DNA of 18,898 nucleotides from Candidatus Woesearchaeota archaeon (GCA_016205905.1 JACQSP010000013.1:1-18898); one strand, 5' to 3'. Shown: positions 1 through 7,019, numbered from the stretch's first letter. The notes: a model not told the origin generated them from the letters alone. Numbers and translations are program-made.

Positions 1-99
1 AGGTAAGAGGTACGATGATAACATCGTAGTTGTTCCTTCTTACCTCCTACTTCTTACCTTTTACCTTTTTTAGTGAACGTATTGGACATGCCAGAAACG
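1..99 (+). repeat. Family A intergenic element, copy A1 (left end outside window)
   Basis: Only the right part is in the window. It ends with the family A right box: GTGAAC at 73-78, a 3-nt spacer, then TTGGACATGCC at 82-92, followed by a purine-rich AGAAACGA tail. Left of it lies the variable hairpin region. TACGATG (11-17) and CATCGTA (22-28) form a perfect 7-bp stem with a 4-nt loop. AGGTAAGAGG (1-10) pairs with CTTCTTACCT-type sequence near 36-46. The segment 36-68 reiterates a TTACCT unit, so the matching left arm probably continues before base 1. It lies upstream of the DUF504-like membrane gene. Confidence 0.7.
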
Positions 100-124
100 A
101 AAAAAACAAACACATTTCAAAAAC

Positions 125-134
125 ATTTAAATAG
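125..134 (+). promoter_or_regulatory. TATA box candidate for the DUF504-like membrane gene
   Basis: ATTTAAATAG follows an A-rich BRE-like stretch and is centred about 85 nt before the ATG at 214. This implies a leader of about 60 nt carrying the GAGGT ribosome-binding site at 205-209. The region is AT-rich, so this rests on spacing and context. Confidence 0.45.
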
Positions 135-213
135 TATAACCTACTAAGGACTAATTTAGCAAACATAAAAATAATAAGAATACGGAGAAAAAATACATAA
201 AAAAGAGGTTAAA

Positions 214-648
214 ATGCCAATGCGTGAGTCAGACAAGCATTTCTTGTGGTCGTTGTATTATGCAGTAGGTATTATTCTCATCTGGAAAGGTATATGGGAA
301 GGTATTGGCTCTCTGCCTTTGTTAGAGCTGCCTTTTGTAAGTTTGTTTGTTGGCTTAGTAATGTTGACATTTTCAGGGCTGTTAATGAGAGAGTTTGACC
401 CCTTAGGTGGTTTAGAAAAAGGTGTTCAAAATATGCTGCATGGAATACACCATCATCCGCAAAAAGAAGAGTTTACTATTTCATATTTTGACAACAAGAA
501 AAACAAAGAAGTAAAGATAGAAGCGCATAAACTAAAGCTCATAGAAAAGAATGTATTATCCTTCCATGATAAAGGCAAAGAGGTTTTTATACCAATGCAT
601 AGAGTAAGGAGAATACACAGAAAAGGTAAAGAAGTTTGGAGATTGTAA
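214..648 (+). CDS. Two-helix membrane protein with C-terminal DUF504/MJ1316-like domain
   Basis: 144 residues. Hydrophobic segments at about 10-28 and 39-57 form a helical hairpin. The rest, about 73-144, is soluble and looks like the DUF504 fold, known from MJ1316 as an RNA cyclic-group end recognition domain. The visible signature is LHGIHHHP near the domain start, then ISYFDN, and a C-terminal IPMHRVRRIHRKGKEVW that matches the family pattern of Ile-Pro-x-His-Arg-Ile followed by basic-Gly-x-x-Val-Trp. Known DUF504 proteins are small soluble proteins or fusions to nucleic-acid enzymes, so membrane tethering is unusual. The ATG at 214 has a GAGGT site five bases upstream. The domain assignment comes from motif memory only; RNA binding is inferred from the family. 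Confidence 0.68.
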   Translation: MPMRESDKHFLWSLYYAVGIILIWKGIWEGIGSLPLLELPFVSLFVGLVMLTFSGLLMREFDPLGGLEKGVQNMLHGIHHHPQKEEFTISYFDNKKNKEVKIEAHKLKLIEKNVLSFHDKGKEVFIPMHRVRRIHRKGKEVWRL

Positions 649-693
649 TCAATTCAGAAGCATTAATTATCATTTTTGATTATTAAAAGTAAA

Positions 694-705
694 GTTTATA
701 AAAAG
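694..705 (+). promoter_or_regulatory. TATA box candidate for the paralogous membrane gene pair
   Basis: GTTTATAAAAAG is centred about 88 nt before the ATG at 788. The resulting leader would end in AAAAAAGAGGTT, the same ribosome-binding segment that precedes the gene at 214. Confidence 0.4.
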
Positions 706-787
706 TAATTATTATTATTTAATGTTAATTGAAGATAAATAAGTTGTATGGCCTTAAAACAAGAAACGTAAAAAAGAGGTTCAAATA

Positions 788-1099
788 ATGGTCGAGTTCA
801 TAACTGGCACATTGCAGATAACTGCTGCGACACTGTCAGTTGTCGCTGGTATTATCGCAATCAGCCTGTTCAAGGTTTCTCATGAAAATGTTGAGTTAAG
901 GGCATGGAAATATTTAATTGTTGCATTAATACTTTTTGCAGCTGAAGAAGTAATTGGTGCATTAGTTTCTTTTAAAATCATTTCACCTACATTTCTGACG
1001 CATGTAATCCCTGCAGGAATTGTCGGTGCCATAATCATTGCTTTAACATTAGAGATTAATTACGTTAAAAACCCAAAAATCAAAAGAAATAAAAGGTAA
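788..1099 (+). CDS. Small three-helix membrane protein, first of a paralogous pair
   Basis: 103 residues with hydrophobic segments at about 8-28, 41-62 and 74-92 and a very basic tail (KIKRNKR). It is related to the next gene: both carry Trp, an aliphatic helix and an acidic Glu-Glu-Val inside the second helix, then an Ile-x-x-x-Thr loop and a third helix ending in Glu-(Tyr or x)-Tyr. Buried paired glutamates in a helix are notable and could bind a partner or an ion. A GAGGT site at about 776-780 precedes the ATG. The next ATG is 5 bases after this stop, so the two are almost certainly cotranscribed. No function is recognised. Confidence 0.75.
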   Translation: MVEFITGTLQITAATLSVVAGIIAISLFKVSHENVELRAWKYLIVALILFAAEEVIGALVSFKIISPTFLTHVIPAGIVGAIIIALTLEINYVKNPKIKRNKR

Positions 1100-1104
1100 A
1101 CAAA

Positions 1105-1446
1105 ATGACATTAGATTATTGTTTGACAAAGGTCGCGCCATTATACAATCTGGCTTTGGTAGTGATAGTCATAATAATGTTTTTAAAATTATTTATGACG
1201 CCTAACAAAGAAAGATATACTAAGCCATGGGCATTAATCTTTGCAGGCATATTAATATTTGTACTTGAGGAAGTGTTCACTATATTAAGGCATTCACAAA
1301 TATTTATCCTGCCAACATATGTAAATGGTATTTTTGAAATAACAATAATTTCATTATTTATCTATGCAATGCTTCTTCAGAGAGAGTATAATGCATTTAA
1401 TTATGGTGCATTAAAAAAAATAAAAAAACTGAAAAGAAGAAGATAA
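1105..1446 (+). CDS. Small three-helix membrane protein, second of the paralogous pair
   Basis: 113 residues with hydrophobic segments at about 13-31, 43-61 and 73-92 and a C-terminal run of Lys/Arg (KKIKKLKRRR), which favours a cytoplasmic C-terminus. Its second helix, LIFAGILIFVLEEVFTIL, aligns with LIVALILFAAEEVIGALV of the preceding protein, including the Glu-Glu-Val. The ribosome-binding sequence AAAAGGTAA overlaps the stop codon of the upstream gene, indicating translational coupling. The pair may form a heteromeric membrane complex; this is inferred from duplication and spacing only. Confidence 0.75.
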   Translation: MTLDYCLTKVAPLYNLALVVIVIIMFLKLFMTPNKERYTKPWALIFAGILIFVLEEVFTILRHSQIFILPTYVNGIFEITIISLFIYAMLLQREYNAFNYGALKKIKKLKRRR

Positions 1447-1457
1447 CACAATATCAA

Positions 1458-1467
1458 AAATATAAAT
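1458..1467 (+). promoter_or_regulatory. TATA box candidate for the pilin-like gene
   Basis: AAATATAAATC lies about 83 nt before the ATG at 1546, matching the spacing of the other Shine-Dalgarno-led genes here. A second TTTAAAT at 1510-1516 is only about 33 nt upstream, but its expected start site would fall on the GAGGT at 1536-1540, so it is the weaker choice. Confidence 0.35.
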
Positions 1468-1545
1468 CAAAATAGTGGAGTAATCTTTTTTGAGTATATT
1501 TTCAAATAGTTTAAATTTATTTAATAGATTTCCACGAGGTCAAAA

Positions 1546-1806
1546 ATGTTTGAAGATAAGAGGGGAGTAACACCATTAATGGTAACAATTGTATTGATAG
1601 GATTTGCAGTAGCTGTTGGCTCTATTATCATGAGCCTTGGTGGAGATTATGTTAAAGATATACCTGACACAGAAACTTCGCAGCAGAGCAAGGTTGTATG
1701 TGTTGGAACAGCAGGTGAACCATTGAAAGATCTTATGGTCAAATATATCAATGATGAAATAACAGTTGAACAGTATTTGCAGGGTGAAAGTATTTTGAAT
1801 AAATAG
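1546..1806 (+). CDS. Short archaeal pilin-like protein with class III signal peptide
   Basis: 86 residues. The N-terminus has a charged start, Lys-Arg-Gly at 5-7, then a hydrophobic helix from Val8 to about residue 32. This is the layout of archaeal type IV pilin-like precursors cut by a prepilin peptidase after Gly7. The remaining 50 residues are polar, contain one Cys (in VVCVG) and are short for a structural pilin, so a minor pilin or small surface subunit is as likely as a major filament protein. GAGGT at 1536-1540 is five bases from the ATG. No pilus ATPase, platform protein or peptidase gene lies in the window. Family A copy A2 follows directly. Confidence 0.65.
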   Translation: MFEDKRGVTPLMVTIVLIGFAVAVGSIIMSLGGDYVKDIPDTETSQQSKVVCVGTAGEPLKDLMVKYINDEITVEQYLQGESILNK

Positions 1807-1832
1807 TAAATAGATTAAAAGAGTAAATTTCA

Positions 1833-2031
1833 TTTTCTTAATGTTTTTTTATTGCTCACAACATGTTTGTGGGACGCAGTCCACAGTCTTATAAATAAGA
1901 ATAACTGTTTAACGTAAGTCGTTTGTCGTTAGTCGTAAACTGAAAAACGCAAAAAACTGCTGACGACAAACGACCTACGACTAACGACCTACTAATTAAT
2001 CTTAGTGAACTTTGTTGGACATGCCGAGAAC
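1833..2031 (+). repeat. Family A intergenic element, copy A2
   Basis: This complete copy fills the gap between the convergent pilin-like gene and PAN. The left box contains GTTTGTGGGACGCAGTCCAC at 1865-1884, a self-complementary GGAC/GTCC hairpin. The right box has GTGAAC at 2005-2010 and TTGGACATGCC at 2015-2025. Between them is a long hairpin made of reiterated GTCGTTA-type units. Left-arm bases 1913-1929 match the complement of 1963-1979 at 16 of 17 positions. Because the units repeat, the arms can also pair one register over. The ends carry a weak TTTTCTT/GAGAA complementarity. Confidence 0.75.
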
Positions 2032-2061
2032 TAATAAAAACAATAAGTTATTAAATTAAAA

Positions 2062-3204
2062 TCATCCAAACATTTCTATGTAAGTATTATCCATTTTCTC
2101 TTTTTGCTTGACTTTTTCAATTGCGCTTAGAATATCTGTATGGCATATTGTTGTCCTGTCATTACGTATGGCAAAATAACCTGCCTCTGTACATACTGCC
2201 TTGATCTCTGCGCCAGAGAAACTATCCATTTTTTTAATAAGAAGATTTAATTTAACTGTCTTGTCAAGTGTCATATTTTTTGTATGAATCTTGAATATCT
2301 GTTCAACGCCTGCTTTTGTTGGCAAAGGCACTTCTATCAGCCTGTCAAACCTACCTGGCCTTAGAATTGCAGGATCAAGAATATCTTTTCTGTTAGTGCA
2401 TCCAATGATTTTTACATTGTCTAAGCTTTTGAATCCATCCATCTCGGCGAGGAACTGCATAAATGTTCTTTGAACCTCTCTCTCACCGCTTGTCCCTATC
2501 TCTATTCTTTTTGCTGCTAATGCGTCAATTTCATCTATAAAAACAACAGACGGCGCTTTAGCCCTTGCCAGATCAAACATTTCTTTGACCATCTTTGCGC
2601 CTTCTCCAATAAATTTTTGGACAAGCTCAGATGCTACAATTTCTATAAACGTGCTCTTGGTTGAGTTTGCAACAGCCTTTGCCAGCAAAGTTTTGCCTGT
2701 TCCAGGAGGGCCATGAAGCAAAACACCTTTTGGCGGGGTAATGCCGATTTTTTTAAACAATTGCGGCTTTAACAAAGGGAGTTCTATAACTTCTTTAATT
2801 TCATTAATAGGGGCCTCTAAACCGCCAACCTCTTCCCATGTTGTGGTTGGCTTTTCTATAATTACAAAACGTTCAACATTGAATTTGGTAGTTTGTGAAA
2901 TTTTTTGGATTATGTTAAGATTTTTTTGTTCGGTTAGTACACTGTCTCCAGGTGCTAAGCCTTTTAAATCACTGGCAATATTAACAAGAAATTGGTTGCC
3001 ATTTGGTGTTCTTATGATTGCTTTGTCCTCGATAACATCACAAACCTCGCAAACCATTAAAGCCGGCTCTCTCAATCTTTTCAATTCTTTCTGCAGTTGT
3101 GTAACTGTCTCTCGAAGAAGCTTGTTTTCTGACTCCAAGCGATGAGAACTGGCAGTATAATTGTACATGACATGGTCAAGAGCATCTGATGTTTTTGTGT
3201 CCAT
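2062..3204 (-). CDS. pan: Proteasome-activating nucleotidase (PAN), AAA+ ATPase
   Basis: Hexameric ATPase that unfolds substrates and feeds them to the archaeal 20S proteasome. 380 residues. An N-terminal coiled coil lies at about 16-46 and an OB-like domain at about 48-105. The AAA+ module has Walker A GPPGTGKT at 165-172, the aromatic-hydrophobic pore loop Phe-Ile-Gly at 198-200, Walker B VVFIDEID at 220-227, and the second region of homology with arginine fingers in ILRPGRFDR at 280-288. The C-terminus reads Met-Phe-Gly, so the usual HbYX gate-opening Tyr is Phe. Length is slightly below the usual 400-430. A TATA box 23-27 nt before the ATG points to a near-leaderless transcript. It is convergent with the pilin-like gene. 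CDC48 is unlikely because there is only one AAA+ domain. Confidence 0.95.
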   Translation of the reverse strand: MDTKTSDALDHVMYNYTASSHRLESENKLLRETVTQLQKELKRLREPALMVCEVCDVIEDKAIIRTPNGNQFLVNIASDLKGLAPGDSVLTEQKNLNIIQKISQTTKFNVERFVIIEKPTTTWEEVGGLEAPINEIKEVIELPLLKPQLFKKIGITPPKGVLLHGPPGTGKTLLAKAVANSTKSTFIEIVASELVQKFIGEGAKMVKEMFDLARAKAPSVVFIDEIDALAAKRIEIGTSGEREVQRTFMQFLAEMDGFKSLDNVKIIGCTNRKDILDPAILRPGRFDRLIEVPLPTKAGVEQIFKIHTKNMTLDKTVKLNLLIKKMDSFSGAEIKAVCTEAGYFAIRNDRTTICHTDILSAIEKVKQKEKMDNTYIEMFG

Positions 3205-3218
3205 GACTTCAGGTTAGA

Positions 3219-3234
3219 TTTATATATTTATAAA
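3219..3234 (-). promoter_or_regulatory. PAN promoter TATA box, near-leaderless
   Basis: On the minus strand CTTTATAAATATATAAA is centred about 25 nt before the PAN ATG at 3204. That places transcription start at or within a few bases of the start codon, and no Shine-Dalgarno sequence is present. Confidence 0.6.
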
Positions 3235-3258
3235 GTTTGTGTTGGTTTGGTTCGTCTG

Positions 3259-3319
3259 TATAATCGATTATAAAATAATACATTGAGGGGATAGTTTGTA
3301 CAATAATTTACGTAAATTA
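3259..3319. promoter_or_regulatory. Two perfect palindromes upstream of the PAN promoter (candidate operators)
   Basis: TATAATCGATTATA at 3259-3272 (14 bp) and TAATTTACGTAAATTA at 3304-3319 (16 bp) are perfect palindromes with no loop, centred 46 bp apart. They lie between the end of the M24 peptidase gene and the PAN TATA box. Dyads of this kind suit dimeric regulators, but AT-rich sequence yields some by chance and no cognate regulator gene is seen. Confidence 0.35.
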
Positions 3320-3368
3320 CAATTGAATAAGATAAGTTTCAAAAATCTTTGATTAAGAAACATGCAAT

Positions 3369-4439
3369 TCACACGACAACAAGCTTTTTCGGCGCTTTTG
3401 TTAGCTGAATAAGTTTATTTCTTTCAAATAAATAATCATCTTCTATTCTTATGCCAAACTTATTCTTAAAATAAATGCCGGGCTCTATAGTGAATATCAT
3501 TCCATTTTCAAATTTTTCTTTAGAATTCTCTTTAAGATTAGGCAGTTCATGTATCTCTAAACCTATACCGTGCCCTAAACCATGCGTAAAAAATTTGTCA
3601 TATTTCCCTAGGTGTTTTCTTGCTGTTTTTACAATATTTGCAGTTTTTTCTCCACAATTTATTTTATTTGCAGCGCATTCTTTTGTTTCATAAACAAGAT
3701 TATAAAATTTTTCTTCTTTATTGGTTGGCTTGCCGATAAATATTGTTCTTGTAACATCTGTACAATATCCTTTGTACCTTATCCCAAAATCAATTATGCA
3801 GAAACCATTAAGCTTAGCGTTGTTGGTAACATGATGTGGTATCGCTGCATTTTTTCCAGAAGCGACAATTGTTGGAAATGAAGGGGCACTATTAATTCGT
3901 TTTATCTGCTGTTCAATAAACTCTTTAACCTGCAATTCTGTTTTTAATTTTTTAAGCTTGATTTGTGCTAATGTCCTGCTCCAAATTTGTTCAGTAAGTT
4001 TGCTTGCTTTTTGATAAAGTTTAATCTCATCATTAGTTTTTATAGCTCTTAAATTTAACAGCTCGCCAGAGATATCAACAAATTTGCATTTAAATAATTT
4101 TTTTAAGTTTTTAAGCTCGTTTACAGTCAAGTATGAAAAATTAACACCCATTTTTTTTATTTTATGTGTTTTAGTTAATTTTTTAATCTGCTCGAGAGTG
4201 TTTTTTTTGAATTGTAAAAAGGGTTTTATTCTTGAATGCACTTTTAATTCTTCAAAGTCCAAAGACGAGCAGTAAAGTTTTGGAGAAAAGTTAGGAGAAA
4301 TTAACATCAGTGCATATTCAGGATTAATCTTGGAAAAATAAAAAAAAGCAGGATCTTTTAGTTTTGTGCTGAATACTAATGCCAAAGGCAGTTTCAGCTT
4401 TACCAATTTTTTTTGAAATTCTTTAATCTTATTGTTCAT
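3369..4439 (-). CDS. M24 family metallopeptidase, Xaa-Pro aminopeptidase/dipeptidase-like
   Basis: Pita-bread-fold metalloexopeptidase, expected to cleave N-terminal residues before proline in peptides, for instance proteasome products. 356 residues from the ATG at 4439. An N-terminal creatinase-like domain spans about 1-125 and the catalytic domain about 135-350. All five metal ligands are visible: Asp217 (IDFG), Asp228 (CTDVTR), His290 (GLGHGIG), Glu319 (TIEPG) and Glu333 (RIEDD), with further His at 202-203 and 297. The frame extends two codons upstream to a TTG, but a TATA box about 28 nt before the ATG supports 4439. It follows PAN's upstream region on the same strand. Exact specificity, Xaa-Pro aminopeptidase versus prolidase, cannot be told from sequence. 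Confidence 0.88.
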   Translation of the reverse strand: MNNKIKEFQKKLVKLKLPLALVFSTKLKDPAFFYFSKINPEYALMLISPNFSPKLYCSSLDFEELKVHSRIKPFLQFKKNTLEQIKKLTKTHKIKKMGVNFSYLTVNELKNLKKLFKCKFVDISGELLNLRAIKTNDEIKLYQKASKLTEQIWSRTLAQIKLKKLKTELQVKEFIEQQIKRINSAPSFPTIVASGKNAAIPHHVTNNAKLNGFCIIDFGIRYKGYCTDVTRTIFIGKPTNKEEKFYNLVYETKECAANKINCGEKTANIVKTARKHLGKYDKFFTHGLGHGIGLEIHELPNLKENSKEKFENGMIFTIEPGIYFKNKFGIRIEDDYLFERNKLIQLTKAPKKLVVV

Positions 4440-4460
4440 TAACAAATGCTTAAATAAGAA

Positions 4461-4472
4461 GATATATAAAGT
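4461..4472. promoter_or_regulatory. Shared TATA region between the M24 peptidase and the 98-residue membrane gene
   Basis: The minus strand reads ACTTTATATATC about 28 nt before the peptidase ATG. On the plus strand GATATATAAAG lies about 60 nt before the ATG at 4527, and CTTAAATAAG (4449-4458) about 74 nt before it. The divergent gap is only 87 bp, so both promoters must overlap here. Confidence 0.45.
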
Positions 4473-4526
4473 TATTTGTGAATGATGCTATAATTCACTG
4501 TACAAAAAGTATAAAGAGGTGGAAAT

Positions 4527-4823
4527 ATGGCTTGTTATATTATACCAGTAATATCAGCAGTTATGCATTATGGGTTAAGAAAGAAAATATCGTCGTGGAA
4601 AGATGATATATCTCATAAAAATCTAACCCTTCTTTTGACAGGCGGCGCAATTTTTGGATTTGTAGATCATTTATGGAACGGCCAATTATTTGTCAGCAAA
4701 AATTTAGGAAAAGATTTATTGCTCGGTGTTACAATAACAATTACAATATTTTTGGTGTGGGGAATAATTGTCTTTGCAGAAAAAGCTAAACAAAGCCAAG
4801 TTGTTGAAGAAAAGAATATATAG
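4527..4823 (+). CDS. Small membrane protein of unknown function
   Basis: 98 residues with hydrophobic stretches at about 33-47 and 63-85, a basic linker (GLRKKISSWKDD) after a short N-terminal hydrophobic piece, and a charged C-terminus rich in Glu and Lys. A distinctive FGFVDHLWNGQLF segment joins the two helices. A strong ribosome-binding site, GAGGTG at about 4515-4520, precedes the ATG and complements the archaeal 16S tail. The TAG stop (4821-4823) lies inside the left arm of the first hairpin of family B array B1, so the end of the gene and the repeat overlap. No function is recognised. Confidence 0.7.
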   Translation: MACYIIPVISAVMHYGLRKKISSWKDDISHKNLTLLLTGGAIFGFVDHLWNGQLFVSKNLGKDLLLGVTITITIFLVWGIIVFAEKAKQSQVVEEKNI

Positions 4824-5053
4824 TAAGTGACCTAAATATACTAAAAGTGCAAAATAATCGAACCTGTTTTGTCACTTACTATAGCGAGAGAACGAACTAT
4901 TCGTTCTCTGAATATAACAAATGCATACACTAATTATTAAAAGATTGTGCATTTGCTATATATCTCGGGAATCAAAGATTCCTGAGAGGTTAGAAAGCTT
5001 TGCTTTCAACCTTTAAAGAACACAACAATTTGATCAATTATTTGTGTTCTTTA
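4819..5053. repeat. Family B hairpin array B1: six hairpins in tandem
   Basis: The gap between the convergent genes ending at 4823 and 5155 holds six hairpins with 0-3 bases between them. (1) 4819-4831/4871-4883, 13-bp perfect arms TATAGTAAGTGAC, 39-nt loop (type alpha). (2) 4887-4896/4900-4909, 10 bp, loop CTA. (3) 4913-4925/4948-4960, 13 bp with one mismatch, 22-nt loop (type beta). (4) 4964-4973/4977-4986, 10 bp with one G-T, loop AAA. (5) 4987-4998/5002-5012, 11 bp with one bulge, loop TTT. (6) 5014-5025/5042-5053, 12 bp perfect, 16-nt loop. From 5054 to 5154 nothing further is seen. Individual arms could act as terminators, but there is no consistent T-tract. Confidence 0.88.
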
Positions 5054-5154
5054 TTATAATTAAGGACGCTGAGAAATAAAAAAGGGAAAGATAATATTGA
5101 TAAACCTAAAATTATAATGATTAGTTTATAATAAACCACAAGATTATATTACTA

Positions 5155-5874
5155 TCACTGCATTTGCGTCATAATTAATTCATCCAGACAACCATCACTT
5201 TCCAAAGCAGAAACAAGAACCTTTGCAACTTCCTTAGCATCCATAAAAACATATTTCTTTTTATATTTAGCGTCGACATTATCAAAAAGATGGGTTTTCA
5301 TTGCGCCAGGGCAGACATTAGTTACTTTTATTCCTTTACTCTTGCATTCTAATGCCAATGCTTCTGAAAATCCAGTAACACCATATTTGCTGGCACAATA
5401 CGGCGCTTTGTTAAGGCTTGGCCTTTTTCCTGCTATTGAGCTTATGTTAATAATGTGTCCTTTGCCTTTCTTTAACATATAAGGATAGACAAGATGAGTA
5501 AGATTAATTAATGTCTTTAAATTGACGTTAATAATATATTCGCACTCTTTTCTCGTCATTTGCTCAAATGGCTTAATAATCATAATCCCGGCATTGTTTA
5601 TGAGAATATCTATTGTACCAAACTCTTTTAATGCAAGAGCAACGATTTTTTTAAGGTCATTATAATTAGTCACATCTGTTTTAATGAATTTAGCTTTTCC
5701 GCTGCTCTTGTTTAGATTATCAGCGTTTATATTATCAGCTACTGTTCTCAACTCATTTTCTTCCCGCGCTGCAAGAACAAGACGACACCCTTTTTGCCCT
5801 AATAATATAGCCAGCTCTTTTCCAAAACCTCGGCTGGCACCTGTAATTATACAAACCTTGTTGTTTAGTATCAT
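5155..5874 (-). CDS. Short-chain dehydrogenase/reductase (classical SDR)
   Basis: NAD(P)-dependent oxidoreductase of the classical SDR family. 239 residues from the ATG at 5874, close to the usual 250. The cofactor motif TGASRGFG is at 11-18, NNAG at 93-96 and INVN near 115-118. The catalytic triad is Ser146, Tyr159 and Lys163 with the standard 13-residue and 4-residue spacings, and PG lies at 189-190. An Arg right after beta-2 (AAR at 35-37) favours NADPH. The frame extends to an upstream TTG, but the ATG is preferred. It lies 65 bp downstream of tyrS on the same strand and may be cotranscribed with it. The substrate is unknown. Confidence 0.87.
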   Translation of the reverse strand: MILNNKVCIITGASRGFGKELAILLGQKGCRLVLAAREENELRTVADNINADNLNKSSGKAKFIKTDVTNYNDLKKIVALALKEFGTIDILINNAGIMIIKPFEQMTRKECEYIINVNLKTLINLTHLVYPYMLKKGKGHIINISSIAGKRPSLNKAPYCASKYGVTGFSEALALECKSKGIKVTNVCPGAMKTHLFDNVDAKYKKKYVFMDAKEVAKVLVSALESDGCLDELIMTQMQ

Positions 5875-5939
5875 ATTAAAACACAATATTAAAATTATTC
5901 ATAATCAATACAAATTATCCTTTAAATAAAGAGTATATT

Positions 5940-7019
5940 TTATTTAGTAACATTAAATTCTTTTATCTGCTCCATTAATTTTGTGGCTTTTTTGCTCTGA
6001 TTTAATTTGTTTCTTACTGGCTCAAGCAGCTTGTTGAGATGAATTGCAACTGCCTGTTTCAGGTCAGCAGGATGAAGCTCGCCATTGACAAATTTCTGTT
6101 CTAACTCTTCATAACTGGCAAATTCCAAATTTCCGCCCCATTTCACAGGCCTTTCAATAATAAAATTGTCGAATTTACTGAAAATAATATATTTGCAGTA
6201 TTCAAGAATTGGATTTTCAAATGCCTGTTTCTCTGGACAATATGCTTTACTAATTTTTCTTTTAATCTCTTCCTGCGTATCATTCATGAATATTGCGCTG
6301 TCTGGCTTCGACTTGGACATTTTCATTGCCATCATTCTTTCTTCCTGAGAAACATCTTGTCCAGGCGGCTGTAAAAGGCCTTGGAGCATGTGATGGTTTA
6401 CTACAACCGGTTTCCAGAATCCTAATTTTGGCCCAATTTCTCGTGCAAGAACATTAACCTTTCTTTGGTCCATACCTAATTGTGTTATATCAGCGCCAAT
6501 TTCAAAAATGTCAGCGCATTGCATGCATGGATAAAATATCTGCGATGCCTGCAGAGCATCTTTCTCGCTTCTTCCCATTATTTGAGAACATCTTACTATT
6601 CTGTTCACTGTTGAGTTTCTTGCAATCTGCATTGTTGTTTTCCAGTATGTGCCATTATTGATTAAATCTGTGCTCCTCATGAACTTGACATTTTCTAAAT
6701 CCATATCACAGGCTTTCCACACTTCTATAAGATAATCGCCGACAATATTGATTTTTTCTAAATCACCGCCTAACTTGTTATTTGCCCAGCCATGCCAGTC
6801 AGCTGCAAGCATAACAAACTTTACACCTGCTTTGGTCATTTTGTTTATGTTAATAGCTCTAAGCAAACCCTGGGCAATATGAATATTAGTTCCAGAAGGC
6901 TCGAACCCGTCATAAGCAACAGGATGAGTTTTCTTTTCGAAAAGCTCGGTCAGCTCTTCTTCTGTGAGAATCTCCTCTCCGACACTTTTTACAAGCTTAA
7001 TTTGTTCTTCAGGTTTCAT
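5940..7019 (-). CDS. tyrS: Tyrosyl-tRNA synthetase, archaeal/eukaryal type
   Basis: Charges tRNA-Tyr with tyrosine; class I synthetase. 359 residues. The start of the Rossmann fold carries YDGFEPSG at 36-43 followed by a HIGH-type HIAQ at 47-50. Tyrosine-pocket residues are Tyr163, Gln167 and Asp170 in the YPCMQCAD block. KMSKS is at 233-237, and an extra loop (about 218-232) precedes it. No bacterial-type S4 domain follows, as expected for the archaeal form. The FEPSG motif argues against the related TrpRS. A TATA box about 30 nt upstream of the ATG at 7019 indicates a short or absent leader. The following SDR gene could share its transcript. Confidence 0.93.
   Translation of the reverse strand: MKPEEQIKLVKSVGEEILTEEELTELFEKKTHPVAYDGFEPSGTNIHIAQGLLRAININKMTKAGVKFVMLAADWHGWANNKLGGDLEKINIVGDYLIEVWKACDMDLENVKFMRSTDLINNGTYWKTTMQIARNSTVNRIVRCSQIMGRSEKDALQASQIFYPCMQCADIFEIGADITQLGMDQRKVNVLAREIGPKLGFWKPVVVNHHMLQGLLQPPGQDVSQEERMMAMKMSKSKPDSAIFMNDTQEEIKRKISKAYCPEKQAFENPILEYCKYIIFSKFDNFIIERPVKWGGNLEFASYEELEQKFVNGELHPADLKQAVAIHLNKLLEPVRNKLNQSKKATKLMEQIKEFNVTK

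Noticed and set aside
1833..2031. Family A as integron attC sites or retron/DGR parts
   Set aside because: The variable stem with conserved ends is reminiscent of attC, but the core sites do not match, and no integrase or reverse transcriptase gene lies in the window.
2741..3145. 134-codon plus-strand open frame inside PAN
   Set aside because: It lies antisense across conserved OB and AAA+ coding sequence and its product shows no coherent fold or ribosome-binding site.
4819..5053. Hairpin array as a CRISPR array
   Set aside because: No constant direct repeat with regular unique spacers; the units differ in sequence and abut without spacers, and no cas gene is present.
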